From Mucilaginibacter sp. KACC 22773 (GTDB lineage Bacteria; Bacteroidota; Bacteroidia; Sphingobacteriales; Sphingobacteriaceae): DNA of 64,000 nucleotides. The translations under genes and the position numbers were made by a program. The notes under the pieces are model-generated. The model did no database searches, was not told the DNA's origin, and worked only from the letters and a program-made list of their open reading frames with translations. Positions 35,001 to 45,463 of the stretch are shown here, in pieces. Position 1 is the stretch's first letter. The number at the start of each line of letters is the position of its first letter. The DNA lies in contig NZ_CP117883.1 of the NCBI RefSeq assembly GCF_028736215.1, positions 1,178,001 through 1,242,000 on the forward strand. The letters are read 5' to 3'.

Positions 35001-37229
35001 CTGCTGCTGGATTATATGCCCTGGGCGGTTAATGCCGATAACTTTTTGCAATATGGGCCGAAAGGAATATTAGCCCATAATTTTACTATAACCAACAATA
35101 ACCAGGTGCTTAGTATTAATAGCAAAACGCAGGAAATGAATGCGCCGGTTGATGTTAAGTTCAGCAATTTTAAAATAGAGGGCCTTGCCAAGATGGCCAA
35201 ACAGGATAGCCTGCAGGTAGGGGGCGTTATTAACGGAGATGCGGAGATTAGTAATTTCCAGGCTTCGCCGGTATTTACTGCAGCAATCAACATTAACGAT
35301 TTTAATTTTAAAGGAGATACCGTAGGTAATATTGCCTTAAAGGTAAATAACCAAACGGCCGATGCTTATGCCGCCAATGTGGATATTACGGGCAAAGGGA
35401 ACCAGGTTAAATTAGATGGCATTTACTATACCAATCCGGAAAGTAAGTTTGATCTTAACCTGAACATTGTAACCTTAAACATGAAAAGCATCGAAGGTTT
35501 TGCATTTGGTAGTATCCGCAACGCATCCGGTATCATCAGCGGTCAGTTAAAAATATCAGGAACAACTACAGCTCCGTCAATTCGCGGCGATGTTAATTTT
35601 AACAAAGTGGGTTTTAATGTTGCTATGCTCAACTCCTATTTTACTATGCCTAAGGAGAGCATTACTTTTAATGACCAGGGTATCCGCTTTAATGATTTTA
35701 CACTGGTTGATTCAACCGGGAACAAGGCTATTGTTACCGGCAGCGTGTACACCAAAACCTATACCGACTTTGCGTTCGGCCTGGATATCAACTCAACCAA
35801 CTTCAGGGCTGTAAACTCTACGCAGGCAGATAATAAGCTGTTTTACGGAAAGCTTTACGTTGACAGCCGCATCACAATTCGCGGTAATATGATAAAGCCC
35901 GTGGTTGATGCCACCCTTACCGTAAACCCCAAAACGGATATGACCTTTGTGCTGCCAACTACCGATCCGGGTATTGAGGACAGGGCGGGCGTAGTTGAAG
36001 CTATTGATCAAAATGCGCCGAAGCTGGATTCGATACTGTTGGCCAGGCAGCTGGATTCGCTCAAAAAAGCGGATGTAAAAGGGCTGGATGTATCGGCCAA
36101 TATAAAAATAGATAAGGACGCAGCTTTCACTATTGTGGTTGACGAACGCAATGGCGATATAGTGCATTTGAAGGGCGAAGCCAATTTAAACGGTGGTATT
36201 GACCCGAGTGGGAAAATAAATTTAACAGGTACTTATGTGGTTAATTCGGGTTCATACAACCTGGCTTATGCTACTGTAAAGCGCACCTTCCAGTTTAAAA
36301 AGGGCAGCACTATTGTGTGGACAGGTGACCCCACCAGCGCCAACATCGATTTGACCGCGGTATATGTAGCAAACGTGCCCCCGATAGACCTGGTAGAAAA
36401 CCAACTATCAGCAAATGATAATTCGGTGATGTATAAGCAGAAGCTGCCATTTAATGTTAACCTGAGCCTTAAAAACCAGCTGTTAACGCCAGATATCAGC
36501 TTTGATATTGTGTTGCCCGAGGGTAATTACACGGTATCATCAGATGTAGTAAACAACGTTAATACGCGGCTTGCCCAGGTAAGGCAGGACCCTAACGAGC
36601 TTAATAAACAAGTATTGGGTGTACTGGTGCTGGGCCACTTTATTGGGGATAACCCACTGCAAAGCCAGGGTGGCGGTGGTGGCGTTGAAGGTGCCATCCG
36701 CAATAGCGTGAGCAGCTTGTTATCAGACCAGCTGAATAAATTGGCCGGGAGCCTGATCTCGGGCGTTGACCTGAATTTTGGATTAACATCGGGCGAGGAT
36801 TATTCATCAGGTACGGCAACAAACCGTACCGATTTAAACGTTGGCCTATCCAAACGTTTCCTGAACGACAGGCTCACGGTATCCGTAGGTAATAATTTTA
36901 ACCTTGAAGGCGCACAGCAGGGGCAAAAAGCCACCAACATTGCCGGTGATGTTTCGGTGGGTTATAAACTGAGCAAGGATGGCCGTTATGCGTTACGCGC
37001 CTACCGTAAGGACGAATTTATTGTGATACAGGGCCAGGTTATTGAAACAGGTTTGGGCTTTACGCTAACCGTAGATTATAACCGCTTCAGGGAAATCTTC
37101 CGTAAGCGTACCGAGGAAGAAAAAGAACTACGCCGCAAATATAAGCAGGAACAAAAGGAAAAAGATAAAGCCAAAGAGGCGGCCGACAAAGCAGCCGCCG
37201 AAAAAGCACAAAATACACCTACAAGCTAA
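32055..37229 (+). CDS. tamB: TamB-like translocation and assembly module protein
   Basis: The 1724-residue AsmA/TamB-type protein has an N-terminal membrane anchor (residues about 6-30: ILRITLKTILWILV) and a very long region of beta-strand repeats, ending in a TamB C-terminal domain (DUF490, about the last 400 residues, including VNSGSYNLAYATVKRTFQ). It acts between inner and outer membrane. There is no ATG start; TTG at 32055 gives the expected family start LKKILRITLK, whereas the frame also opens with TTG at 32007. tamL begins 4 bases after the stop. A basic C-terminal tail (KYKQEQKEKDKAKE) follows the domain. Confidence 0.85.
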   Translation: MKKILRITLKTILWILVSVVLLVILVVILIQVPAVQNFAKDKAVTFLQNKIHTKVKIGHISLGLPKLLVLEDVYFEDQKKDTLIAGEKLKVDISMLKLLHNQVEVNEINLQGITANINRGADSVFNFDYIIKAFAGEQKKEVTPEDTTSTMKFSVDKVNLDRINVKYKDLTTGNDVSFLLGHFDTRIKDFDMDKMKFTIPKITLSGVNARIIQTPAGSSIAQAAKVDTAVQPLNLDLSLGQIDLSKIKVDYQSSEMTANINLNKLLVNMDKIDLKHQKVGIKDIELNDTKAALSFAKPQTVAKAIVKTAKKLDTLVAAPQSSRWAVTLGKISLNNNNVKFDNNAQKAIAKGLDYAHMDISDLNVEAENIAYTSDTISGKINDFSFAEKSGLKINKFHTAFFYGPTNAYMNDLLLQTPQTTLQKSVQVRYPSIAAISKNIGSLGINADLNGSRLGLKDVLLLMPTMAAMEPFKSSPGAVFKINGKVRGQVNNLDIPSLDIAGLSNTRIKASAKLKGLPDINKAYFDVTINDFNTSSADIAKLAPAGSIPANITIPENMNLKGNFKGGMYTFNTKLGLRSSLGAADVIASVKNLQNKQKASYKANIKVNELNVGALTKQPQTVGKITLTANVDGYGLDPKTANIKFDGNLANAYVKGYTYKNLALKGSSHNGAYTAVARMKDPNIDFSLDAKANLNKKYPSASGTLTVDSINLKKLNFTTGEMRFHGKIVADVPTADPDYLNADVEATDLLVVNGTQRIKLDTISLISTANADSSTLRLTTPVLSAHMAGKYKLTQVGDAVQDVINKYFNTAIAGGQQVAVTKKDAKGKLVKTRKVKPAVAAKYSPQQFVFDAKLVKTPLLTQFAPDLKQLDPVLLKGSFNSDSGELIVNGSIPKVVYGTNTINKGSLKINTGNNALNYNLSVDEVKVGSSVDLLYTSLSGSAQNNKLGVSLQVKDVAKKERFRVAGALSVLPDEYRFSFNQDGLLLDYMPWAVNADNFLQYGPKGILAHNFTITNNNQVLSINSKTQEMNAPVDVKFSNFKIEGLAKMAKQDSLQVGGVINGDAEISNFQASPVFTAAININDFNFKGDTVGNIALKVNNQTADAYAANVDITGKGNQVKLDGIYYTNPESKFDLNLNIVTLNMKSIEGFAFGSIRNASGIISGQLKISGTTTAPSIRGDVNFNKVGFNVAMLNSYFTMPKESITFNDQGIRFNDFTLVDSTGNKAIVTGSVYTKTYTDFAFGLDINSTNFRAVNSTQADNKLFYGKLYVDSRITIRGNMIKPVVDATLTVNPKTDMTFVLPTTDPGIEDRAGVVEAIDQNAPKLDSILLARQLDSLKKADVKGLDVSANIKIDKDAAFTIVVDERNGDIVHLKGEANLNGGIDPSGKINLTGTYVVNSGSYNLAYATVKRTFQFKKGSTIVWTGDPTSANIDLTAVYVANVPPIDLVENQLSANDNSVMYKQKLPFNVNLSLKNQLLTPDISFDIVLPEGNYTVSSDVVNNVNTRLAQVRQDPNELNKQVLGVLVLGHFIGDNPLQSQGGGGGVEGAIRNSVSSLLSDQLNKLAGSLISGVDLNFGLTSGEDYSSGTATNRTDLNVGLSKRFLNDRLTVSVGNNFNLEGAQQGQKATNIAGDVSVGYKLSKDGRYALRAYRKDEFIVIQGQVIETGLGFTLTVDYNRFREIFRKRTEEEKELRRKYKQEQKEKDKAKEAADKAAAEKAQNTPTS

Positions 37230-37233
37230 GCCC

Positions 37234-39519
37234 ATGAGCAAACATTTAAGATATATATTGATATTAACTGTTTTACTAAACGCCTGTAGTAATACAAAAT
37301 ACCTTGCGCCTGGTCAAAAATTGTATACGGGTAGCGAGGTTAAAATTGCCGATAAAGATTCGATCAGCAAAAGTGACCGGGACTTAATTACCGACGATTT
37401 AACATCGTTGCTAAGACCTTATCCTAATGGATCTGTTTTAGGACTGAGGGTAAAACTATATATCTACAACATCACCAAAACAAAAAAAACAAAAGGCCTT
37501 GCACATTGGCTTAATACCAAATTTGGCGAGCCGCCGGTTTTGATAAGCGCGGTAGATGTCGATAAAAATGGCAGCATACTCCAAAACCGTATGCAAAATA
37601 TAAGCTATTTTCAGGCGCAGGTTAATGGTGATACGGTTAGCAAAGGCAAAACAGCTAAGGCAGTGTACACCGTGTATGCAGGCCCTTCTTATAAGATCAG
37701 GAAAGTGGGATTTCCTAAAGAAGGCGAGGATGCCGATACGGCCATTGCCGGAACGGCCGCCAAAACATTGTTGAAACCGGGCGATAAGTTTAACCTTGAT
37801 GTTATAAAAAACGAGCGCCTGCGGATTGACGCGAAATTGAAAGAGGAGGGTTTTTTCTTTTTTTCGCCCGATGATATTATTGTAAGGTATGATAGTACAG
37901 TTGCTAATCACCAGGTTGACTTGTTTGTTAAAATAAAAAACAGCACCGTTGAACGGGCTAAGGAGGTTTACACCATCCGGAATATTTATGTGTATCCCAA
38001 TTATTCGTTAACAGATACTTCGCTGATGCTCGACAAAGCAAAACATTACCGCTGGTATAACATAGTAGAAAGACGAAAAACCATCAGCAGCTTTGCATTT
38101 GCCAATACGGTATTGCTGCATCCTAATGATGTTTACAGCCGGACGGTTCATAATAACTCCCTGAACAGGTTTGTAAACCTGGGGCCTTATAAATTTGTAA
38201 AAAACAGGTTTGAAGATGTAACCCCCGATTCGCCTAAGCTGGATGTGTATTATTTTTTAACGCCGTACAAGCGTAAATCATTACAATTTGAGATCCTGGG
38301 CCGCACTACATCTGCCAATTATACCGGTACCCAGGTAAACCTGAGCTGGAAACACCGGAACGCCTTTATGGGGGCCGAGGCGTTGGGCGTTACACTTTTT
38401 GGTAGCTCTGATGTACAGGTAGGAGGGGGCAACAATGGTTTTAACGTATACCAGTTTGGTATTCAAACCACTTTGTCGTGGCCGCGATTTATTAGCCCTA
38501 TTGAGCCCCGGGCCGATAATGCCTATATACCGCATACCAATTTAACTTTGGGCTATACCATTGTTAACAGGCAAAAGCTTTATAACCTAAATTCATACAA
38601 TGCCACATTTGGCTACAACTGGAAAGAAAACGCGCATCGGACCCATGAATTGAATGTATTGAATTTTACATTTGTAAACCCCTTGAGTGTATCCCAGCTA
38701 TACCTTGATAGCATAAGCGGTGTGAAGCATCCCGGAGTATTGCCAAACCCGGCTTTAAAGCATGTTATTGATAAGCAATTGATATTGGGGCCAAGCTATA
38801 GTTATACCTATACCAACACCACCGACGACTATCGAACCAACACCATGTACTATAACGGAAAGGTAAGTTTATCCAATAATTTGTACGGATTAATTACCGG
38901 TGCCGATACAACTGCAGGTAAAGTGCGTAAGGTATTCGGTGCCACTTTTAATCAGTATGTAAAATTTGAAAACGAAATTCGATATTTTCATAAAACGGCG
39001 CCCAGTAGTACCATAGCATCCAGGGTTATTGTTGGTGTAGGGTTGCCCTACGGTAACTCCACCCAACTTCCTTACAGTCAGCAGTTTTTCATAGGCGGGC
39101 CTAATAGTTTGCGGGGTTTCCAGGCCAGGTCAATTGGTCCGGGTCACTTTAACCTAACAGCAACCGTGGCGCAGAACAATTTCTTCCCCGATGAATCTGG
39201 CGATATTAAGCTTGAAGCCAACATTGAGTACCGGCCAAAACTATTCAGTATTGTTCGCGGCGCATTGTTTGCCGATGCCGGTAATATCTGGCTGCTCAAT
39301 TCAAACAGAGGCCAGCCTGGTGGGGCTTTTGGTAAGAAATTTATTAATGATATAGCGGTTGATGTTGGCTTTGGTTTGCGCTTTGATATTACGGTACTGG
39401 TATTGCGTACAGACCTGGGCGTGCCGCTCCGCACCCCATACGTTCGCCCCGGCGAGCCCCAATGGAACCTTGACTGGCACAGGAGCGTATTTAACCTGGC
39501 AATAGGATATCCTTTTTAA
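37234..39519 (+). CDS. tamL: TamL, lipoprotein homologue of TamA (Omp85 family)
   Basis: The 761-residue protein has a lipoprotein signal (LTVLLNACS, Cys near residue 18), two or three POTRA-like domains in the N-terminal third and a beta-barrel with the Omp85 signature FFIGGPNSLRGFQARSIG about 110 residues from the end. In Bacteroidetes the TamA partner of TamB is the lipid-modified TamL. The gene lies 4 bases after tamB, which fits this pairing. It ends with VFNLAIGYPF, a proper C-terminal barrel strand. Confidence 0.88.
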   Translation: MSKHLRYILILTVLLNACSNTKYLAPGQKLYTGSEVKIADKDSISKSDRDLITDDLTSLLRPYPNGSVLGLRVKLYIYNITKTKKTKGLAHWLNTKFGEPPVLISAVDVDKNGSILQNRMQNISYFQAQVNGDTVSKGKTAKAVYTVYAGPSYKIRKVGFPKEGEDADTAIAGTAAKTLLKPGDKFNLDVIKNERLRIDAKLKEEGFFFFSPDDIIVRYDSTVANHQVDLFVKIKNSTVERAKEVYTIRNIYVYPNYSLTDTSLMLDKAKHYRWYNIVERRKTISSFAFANTVLLHPNDVYSRTVHNNSLNRFVNLGPYKFVKNRFEDVTPDSPKLDVYYFLTPYKRKSLQFEILGRTTSANYTGTQVNLSWKHRNAFMGAEALGVTLFGSSDVQVGGGNNGFNVYQFGIQTTLSWPRFISPIEPRADNAYIPHTNLTLGYTIVNRQKLYNLNSYNATFGYNWKENAHRTHELNVLNFTFVNPLSVSQLYLDSISGVKHPGVLPNPALKHVIDKQLILGPSYSYTYTNTTDDYRTNTMYYNGKVSLSNNLYGLITGADTTAGKVRKVFGATFNQYVKFENEIRYFHKTAPSSTIASRVIVGVGLPYGNSTQLPYSQQFFIGGPNSLRGFQARSIGPGHFNLTATVAQNNFFPDESGDIKLEANIEYRPKLFSIVRGALFADAGNIWLLNSNRGQPGGAFGKKFINDIAVDVGFGLRFDITVLVLRTDLGVPLRTPYVRPGEPQWNLDWHRSVFNLAIGYPF

Positions 39520-39634
39520 TTATTGAATTATTGATTTACTGAATTATTGAGTTAAGGGTAGTTGAAAACCTACTAATTCAGTTATCAATAATTATAATCT
39601 GCATATTTGCACATCTGTAATCTGCACATCTAAA
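39520..39634. repeat. octamer inverted array and TCTGCACA words between tamL and the protease gene
   Basis: Two arrays adjoin. First, ATTGA/ACTGA words 8 bases apart (39521-39551) form an inverted repeat: 39526-39546 pairs with 39574-39593 (19 pairs, one bulge). Second, TTTGCACATCTGTAATCTGCA (39606-39626) plus CATCT follows, ending three bases before the protease ATG. This second array is 20/21 identical to 8929-8949. Confidence 0.8.
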
Positions 39635-40075
39635 ATGACATCCATTCCACTCCAGATCATCGACCTGCATGACGATGGTTACCATCCGTTAATTGAGGTG
39701 ATCCTGTTTGGCAAAGCATTTATTATGGTTTTAGATACCGGCGCATCAAAAACCGCCTTTGACCAAACCATGCTGGCCGAAGCAAGTGAGGCAACTTTTA
39801 TATCCGAGAGCGACAGGCTATCAACAGGTTTGGGTACCAATACTATGCAGTCGTTCACCGCTTTAATCAGCGGTATGCAAATCGGCAGTGTATTGGTTGC
39901 TGATTTTGAAGTTGCCGTATTGGATTTGTCCACTATCAATATAGCTTACGGCCAGCTGGGGCATCCGCAGGTGTTGGGCGTTTTAGGCGGCGATATATTG
40001 ATGAAATACAGAGCGGTGATTGACTATGGTAAACAGGTTATTAAACTGAAAAAGCCCCGCGTTAAGCGAGGCTGA
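39635..40075 (+). CDS. retropepsin-like aspartic protease family protein
   Basis: The 146-residue protein has the single-domain retropepsin pattern: VLDTGASKTAFDQ (catalytic DTGA at residues 35-38), a flap region around ALISGMQIGSV and hydrophobic-Gly near the end (VLGVLGGDILMKYRAVIDY). It has no signal peptide, so it is cytoplasmic or non-classically exported. Its physiological role is unknown. The gene is bordered by word arrays on both sides. Confidence 0.8.
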   Translation: MTSIPLQIIDLHDDGYHPLIEVILFGKAFIMVLDTGASKTAFDQTMLAEASEATFISESDRLSTGLGTNTMQSFTALISGMQIGSVLVADFEVAVLDLSTINIAYGQLGHPQVLGVLGGDILMKYRAVIDYGKQVIKLKKPRVKRG

Positions 40076-40093
40076 TTCTTATCTTCAAATGGC

Positions 40094-40129
40094 ATCTGCA
40101 CATTTGTAATCTGCAAATTTGCACATCTT
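40094..40129. repeat. TCTGCACA-type word array abutting the gyrB stop codon
   Basis: Words ATCTGCAC, ATTTGTAA, TCTGCAAA, TTTGCACA, TCT run at 7-8-base steps to within two bases of the gyrB stop (40131-40133). ACATTTGTAATCTGCA matches 39611-39626 at 15 of 16 positions, so it belongs to the same word family as the previous array, about 470 bases away. Confidence 0.75.
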
Positions 40130-40130
40130 C

Positions 40131-42095
<1,965 letters not shown>

Positions 42096-42209
42096 TTAGT
42101 ACAACAACCTTCAAAAGTACGAAATTTTGATGGTAATGACGAATGATTGTGGATAAAAAAGGAGGTGTGGATAGATGTGCGGTTAATCTGTAATATTCCC
42201 CATCTGTGT

Positions 42210-42944
42210 TTAAAAACTATTGCAAGCCGTGCCCATATCAACCTTTAAATTATAACCCGATTGATTGATTTGCTGGGTTGTAGTATAGTTTTTGCCGCCA
42301 TAGGTGAGTTGAAAATCGTAAGTTTTGCCCTTGGCAAGCGCTGTTGTCGTAATATCGCCTTTATCCATATACCCCAGGTATCGATAGTCGTCTCCCGATG
42401 CGTTTTCACGATAAAATACATACATGCTCGGCCTGATCTCCAGGTCTTGCTTGTTTGCGCAGGTGCCTGTAAAGGTCAGGCTGACAGCATCATAAACAGG
42501 CAGCGGTTTTATTGTTGGTGTGCCGGTAGCTGTACTGCCGGTTTTAACCAGGTATACATTTATTAGCTGCTGTTTTTTATCTGCTGTAAAGGTGATGGTT
42601 TGCGCGGCGGCATTATAGCCGGGGGCGGTAACTTGTATTGTACAACTTGCAGGTTTATCGGCAGTTGGCATAGCGGCCGGGCCGGGGCCTATTGTTATAA
42701 TACCGTTGATAAGCTTAAACTGCTTTTTGCCCGATATTTCATATATATCGGCGGCGTTGGTGCCACCAATGGTTAAAGTTGCGTTGGCGGGTGTTGTTGA
42801 GCCGTTAACAGCATCGGTAACCTGTATCAGGGCGGTGTATTTAATAATATTGGTATCAACTACTATTTTTAAATTTTCGGTTGGTTTTTTACAGGCCGCA
42901 ATTGCCATTATCAATATCAGGAATGTTATTTTTATGTTGTTCAT
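42210..42944 (-). CDS. lipoprotein of unknown function
   Basis: The ATG at 42944 gives 244 residues; a TTG two codons upstream is also in frame. Signal sequence ILIMAIAACKKP has the lipobox AAC, with +2 Lys, which in Bacteroidetes is compatible with outer-membrane export. The mature part looks like a beta-sandwich with an early IQVTDAVNGSTTPANATLTIGG segment, possibly Ig-like. It is co-directional with, and starts a few bases after, the beta-barrel gene upstream. Confidence 0.6.
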   Translation of the reverse strand: MNNIKITFLILIMAIAACKKPTENLKIVVDTNIIKYTALIQVTDAVNGSTTPANATLTIGGTNAADIYEISGKKQFKLINGIITIGPGPAAMPTADKPASCTIQVTAPGYNAAAQTITFTADKKQQLINVYLVKTGSTATGTPTIKPLPVYDAVSLTFTGTCANKQDLEIRPSMYVFYRENASGDDYRYLGYMDKGDITTTALAKGKTYDFQLTYGGKNYTTTQQINQSGYNLKVDMGTACNSF

Positions 42945-42955
42945 GATCAATCAAA

Positions 42956-43639
42956 TTAAAGTTTGAAATTGAAGTTGAGCTGTACTACCGGTAAAAATCT
43001 GTAGTTTTTTAAGTTTTCTTTTAACTGGGCAGATTGTGATGAGTTACCTTCTAATAAACCTGTGCCGGTAATTTTGGCATCTGGCCGCCTTAAATAATAG
43101 CTGCCAAGGTCAAGGTTGATATTAAAGGCGCGTTGGGGGAAAGCTTTTAGCAAACCAATACCTAAATAAGGCGCAAACCCTTTCCAGGTTACATTCATGT
43201 TCAGATTGCCGGCCTCATCTTTATTCAGCACAATATCGCCGTATTTATAACCGTCGGCAGATTGTACCTGCATGTTGCCGTTGGCATTCATAAAATAAGC
43301 CGCGCCACCCACCAGCCTGAAACCTGCAGCTTTTTTAAATGGCGAATAGTCGGTTAGTAAATGAATGTTTGAAAACGAGGCCGAAAATTTTGAAGTGGAG
43401 TTAAACCCCGAGATACTGAACACATTGTTGGCCGATACCGGGATAATGTTTATGCCCAGCCGTAAGGCCGTTTTTTGAGAAATGCCGTAAGCAAATTCGG
43501 CACCAGCGCCTTGCGTGCCCGCGTTAATATGTATCGATTTTTGGTTTAGAATGGGCCCCTGCAACGGGGGGATTTGTGCCAGGGTGCTTGCAATAAATAC
43601 AAACAATAGTAATGTGGAAAGAAGCAGTACTTTTTTCAT
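42956..43639 (-). CDS. outer-membrane beta-barrel protein of unknown function
   Basis: The 227-residue protein starts with a Sec signal (LLLSTLLLFVFIASTLAQ, cleavage after Ala21). The rest alternates hydrophobic and polar residues as in small beta-barrels and ends with a terminal strand VQLNFNFKL. It probably forms an operon with the lipoprotein downstream (about 11-base gap to its ATG). Function unknown. Confidence 0.65.
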   Translation of the reverse strand: MKKVLLLSTLLLFVFIASTLAQIPPLQGPILNQKSIHINAGTQGAGAEFAYGISQKTALRLGINIIPVSANNVFSISGFNSTSKFSASFSNIHLLTDYSPFKKAAGFRLVGGAAYFMNANGNMQVQSADGYKYGDIVLNKDEAGNLNMNVTWKGFAPYLGIGLLKAFPQRAFNINLDLGSYYLRRPDAKITGTGLLEGNSSQSAQLKENLKNYRFLPVVQLNFNFKL

Positions 43640-44121
43640 GCAGCAAATTTTAAATTAATCAGAGGGATTATTTCTACGGTTAGAAGTTGCGTTTGGAGTT
43701 TCAACGGCATATATCAATAGCTAAAAGTTCGGTAACGGAAATGATTGATGGATATTATTTATTTACAGGAAAATAATTAAATTAATAGATAATAATTGAT
43801 TTTTACGAAACAAGGATAAAAAGGTTTCCTGGGTTTACACATAAATGCATTTGCGCCACTTTTAATTCGCAAAGGCATTCAAAAAGCAGTGCTGTTTATT
43901 GGATACTGGTTTGTTTCAGTACCGCAATGCGGCTTAGTTTATCTTGGGCCGTTAATGGGCGTCCAAACTTTTACAGTCAATACGGAACGTCTGCGAAACG
44001 CATCAGCATATACGAAATCTAAAACAGCGAAGCCCTCATCGAAGTTAATATACACATCCATTAGGATACTTGCAATGAAAGTTTATCTTTGTCAAACTTT
44101 TTTAAATTTTTACGTGAGATA
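43640..44121. other. 482-base intergenic region upstream of the OmpH-like gene
   Basis: Between the divergent barrel gene and the OmpH-like gene I see no convincing gene. A 77-residue frame at 43889-44122 has atypical composition and no recognisable domain. A TAtcTTTG -7 box lies at 44084-44091. No long inverted repeat is evident. Confidence 0.5.
44084..44091 (+). promoter_or_regulatory. TAnnTTTG -7 box of the OmpH-like gene
   Basis: TAtcTTTG exactly matches the Bacteroidetes -7 consensus and lies 30 bases upstream of the ATG at 44122. TTG at 44070-44072 is only 11 bases upstream, so no proper -33 element is supported. The box overlaps a TTG (44089) that opens the reading frame, so that TTG cannot be the translated start if this promoter is used. 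Confidence 0.45.
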
Positions 44122-44718
44122 ATGAAAACTACTGTTTCAACTTTAACAAAATTCGCCTGCGGGATATTAATTGCGGGCAGCATTGCTGCTTGTAACCAAA
44201 ATAAAACTGGTGATAAACCAGCCACAGCCGCTACTACTGTGGGTGATAGCAAAGAAGCAATTGTTTATATCAATTCTGATACCTTATTAAGTAAATATGA
44301 GTATACAAAAGATATGAACAAACGCCTGGAAGAAAAAGGCAAAGCCTCGCAAGGCGATTTACAAAACAAAGGCCAGGCATTTCAGCGTGAAGTTGCCGAA
44401 TATCAAAAAAGCCAGGCTACACTATCAGCCGACCAGCGCCAGGCCACCGAGCAACGCTTACAACGTAAACAACAAGAGTTACAAGGTTACCAGCAAAATG
44501 CTACTGCCGAGTTCCAAAACCTGCAGTCTACTGAAGCCACTAAGCAGTACGATAAAATTGCAGACTTTGCCAAAGCTTACGCCAAAGAAAAAGGGTACAA
44601 ACTGGTGTTGTTATACTCAAAAGCAAATCCAACTGTATTATATGGCGATCCATCGTTAGATGTAACCACCGACGTAGTTAAAAGACTTAACGACGCTTAC
44701 GCGAAAGAGAAAAAATAA
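44122..44718 (+). CDS. OmpH/Skp-family lipoprotein
   Basis: The 198-residue protein resembles OmpH (Skp) periplasmic chaperones: an ISDTLLSKYEYTKDMNKRLEEK-like early part, a long central coiled coil rich in Q and K, and a LVLLYSKANPTVLYG strand near the end. Unlike classical Skp, the N-terminus (TLTKFACGILIAGSIAACNQ) has a lipobox ending in IAAC, so it is probably anchored as a lipoprotein. Start: ATG at 44122, because the upstream TTG overlaps the -7 box. Confidence 0.8.
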   Translation: MKTTVSTLTKFACGILIAGSIAACNQNKTGDKPATAATTVGDSKEAIVYINSDTLLSKYEYTKDMNKRLEEKGKASQGDLQNKGQAFQREVAEYQKSQATLSADQRQATEQRLQRKQQELQGYQQNATAEFQNLQSTEATKQYDKIADFAKAYAKEKGYKLVLLYSKANPTVLYGDPSLDVTTDVVKRLNDAYAKEKK

Positions 44719-44723
44719 AATCG

Positions 44724-44806
44724 ATTTGAAAATTTGAGAATTTGAAGATTTGAAAATGAAAAGCATCTTCAAATTTTTCAAATTGCCGAATTCTCAAATT
44801 TCAAAT
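44724..44806. repeat. octamer inverted array after the OmpH-like gene
   Basis: The left arm is ATTTGAAA, ATTTGAGA, ATTTGAAG, ATTTGAAA (44724-44755). The right arm is the complement: 44789-44806 pairs with 44724-44742 (18 pairs, one bulge), plus a weaker inner pairing. It starts six bases after the stop codon. The same ATTTGA word family makes up the next intergenic array, 0.5 kb away. Confidence 0.8.
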
Positions 44807-44834
44807 AAAACCTCAACTCCGGCTGAGGTTTTTT
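44807..44834 (+). terminator. rho-independent terminator after the OmpH-like gene
   Basis: A 9-bp stem (44807-44815 with 44824-44832) with an 8-base loop is followed by T residues. It lies directly after the octamer array and before guaD. Confidence 0.85.
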
Positions 44835-44847
44835 AATTTAGAGGACT

Positions 44848-45327
44848 ATGGAAAATACGGCACACGAAAAATTCATGCGGATAGCAATTGAACTATCCGA
44901 GTATAATGTAAAGCAGGGGATGGGTGGCCCCTTTGGAGCCGTTATAACAAAAGATGGCATGATCCTGGCCCGTAGTGCAAACCGGGTTGTGCCTACCAAT
45001 GATCCAACCGCGCATGCCGAAGTATCGGTTATCCGCCTGGCCTGCCAGGAGTTAGGGACATATGACTTATCCGGGTGCGAAATTTATACCAGTTGCGAAC
45101 CCTGCCCTATGTGTCTTGGCGCCATATATTGGGCCCGCATTGATAAAGTTTACTATGCCAACACCAAAGCTGATGCCGCAGCTATCGGTTTCGATGACCA
45201 TGATATATACGATGAACTGGAAAGCCCCATGGCCGACAGGAAGTTGCCTTTTGTTCAATTACTCCGCGATGAAGCGATGGCTGTTTTTAAGCTGTGGGAA
45301 ATAGAGGAGAATAAGACGAAATATTAA
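44848..45327 (+). CDS. guaD: guanine deaminase (nucleoside deaminase family)
   Basis: The 159-residue protein carries the zinc-dependent cytidine-deaminase-type motif HAEVSVIR (His and catalytic Glu) and TSCEPCPMCLGAIYWAR (two zinc Cys). GGPFGAV near the start and GFDDHDIYDEL are close to Bacillus GuaD. It probably deaminates guanine to xanthine. The tRNA adenosine deaminase TadA has related motifs but a different overall pattern. The stop codon merges with the start of an octamer array. Confidence 0.85.
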   Translation: MENTAHEKFMRIAIELSEYNVKQGMGGPFGAVITKDGMILARSANRVVPTNDPTAHAEVSVIRLACQELGTYDLSGCEIYTSCEPCPMCLGAIYWARIDKVYYANTKADAAAIGFDDHDIYDELESPMADRKLPFVQLLRDEAMAVFKLWEIEENKTKY

Positions 45328-45463
45328 TTTGAGAATTTGAAGATTTGAGAATTTGAAAATGCTTGTCTGGCCAGGCTCATTTGACTTATTTTTAGATTGG
45401 TTTTTTAAAATTCTCAAATTGTCTTTTTCATTTTCAAATTTTCAAATTCTCAAATCTTCAAAT
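45327..45463. repeat. 26-bp perfect octamer inverted repeat between convergent guaD and hslR-type gene
   Basis: The left arm 45335-45360 (ATTTGAAG, ATTTGAGA, ATTTGAAA words) is perfectly complementary to the right arm 45438-45463. Words continue a little outside the arms. The left array begins with the last base of the guaD stop codon, and the right arm ends on the first base of the hslR-like stop triplet. The element therefore occupies the whole space between the two stop codons. The middle has a small CTGGCCAG palindrome. Confidence 0.9.

Noticed and set aside
35793..36167. 124-residue minus-strand frame inside tamB
   Set aside because: Antisense shadow within a continuous TamB coding region.
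44089..44121. TTG at 44089 as the start of the OmpH-like gene
   Set aside because: It overlaps the TAtcTTTG promoter box, and the ATG at 44122 gives a proper lipoprotein signal.
43889..44122. 77-residue frame upstream of the OmpH-like gene
   Set aside because: Composition is atypical, no domain is seen, no homologous pattern is recognised, and it runs over the -7 box and start of the real gene.
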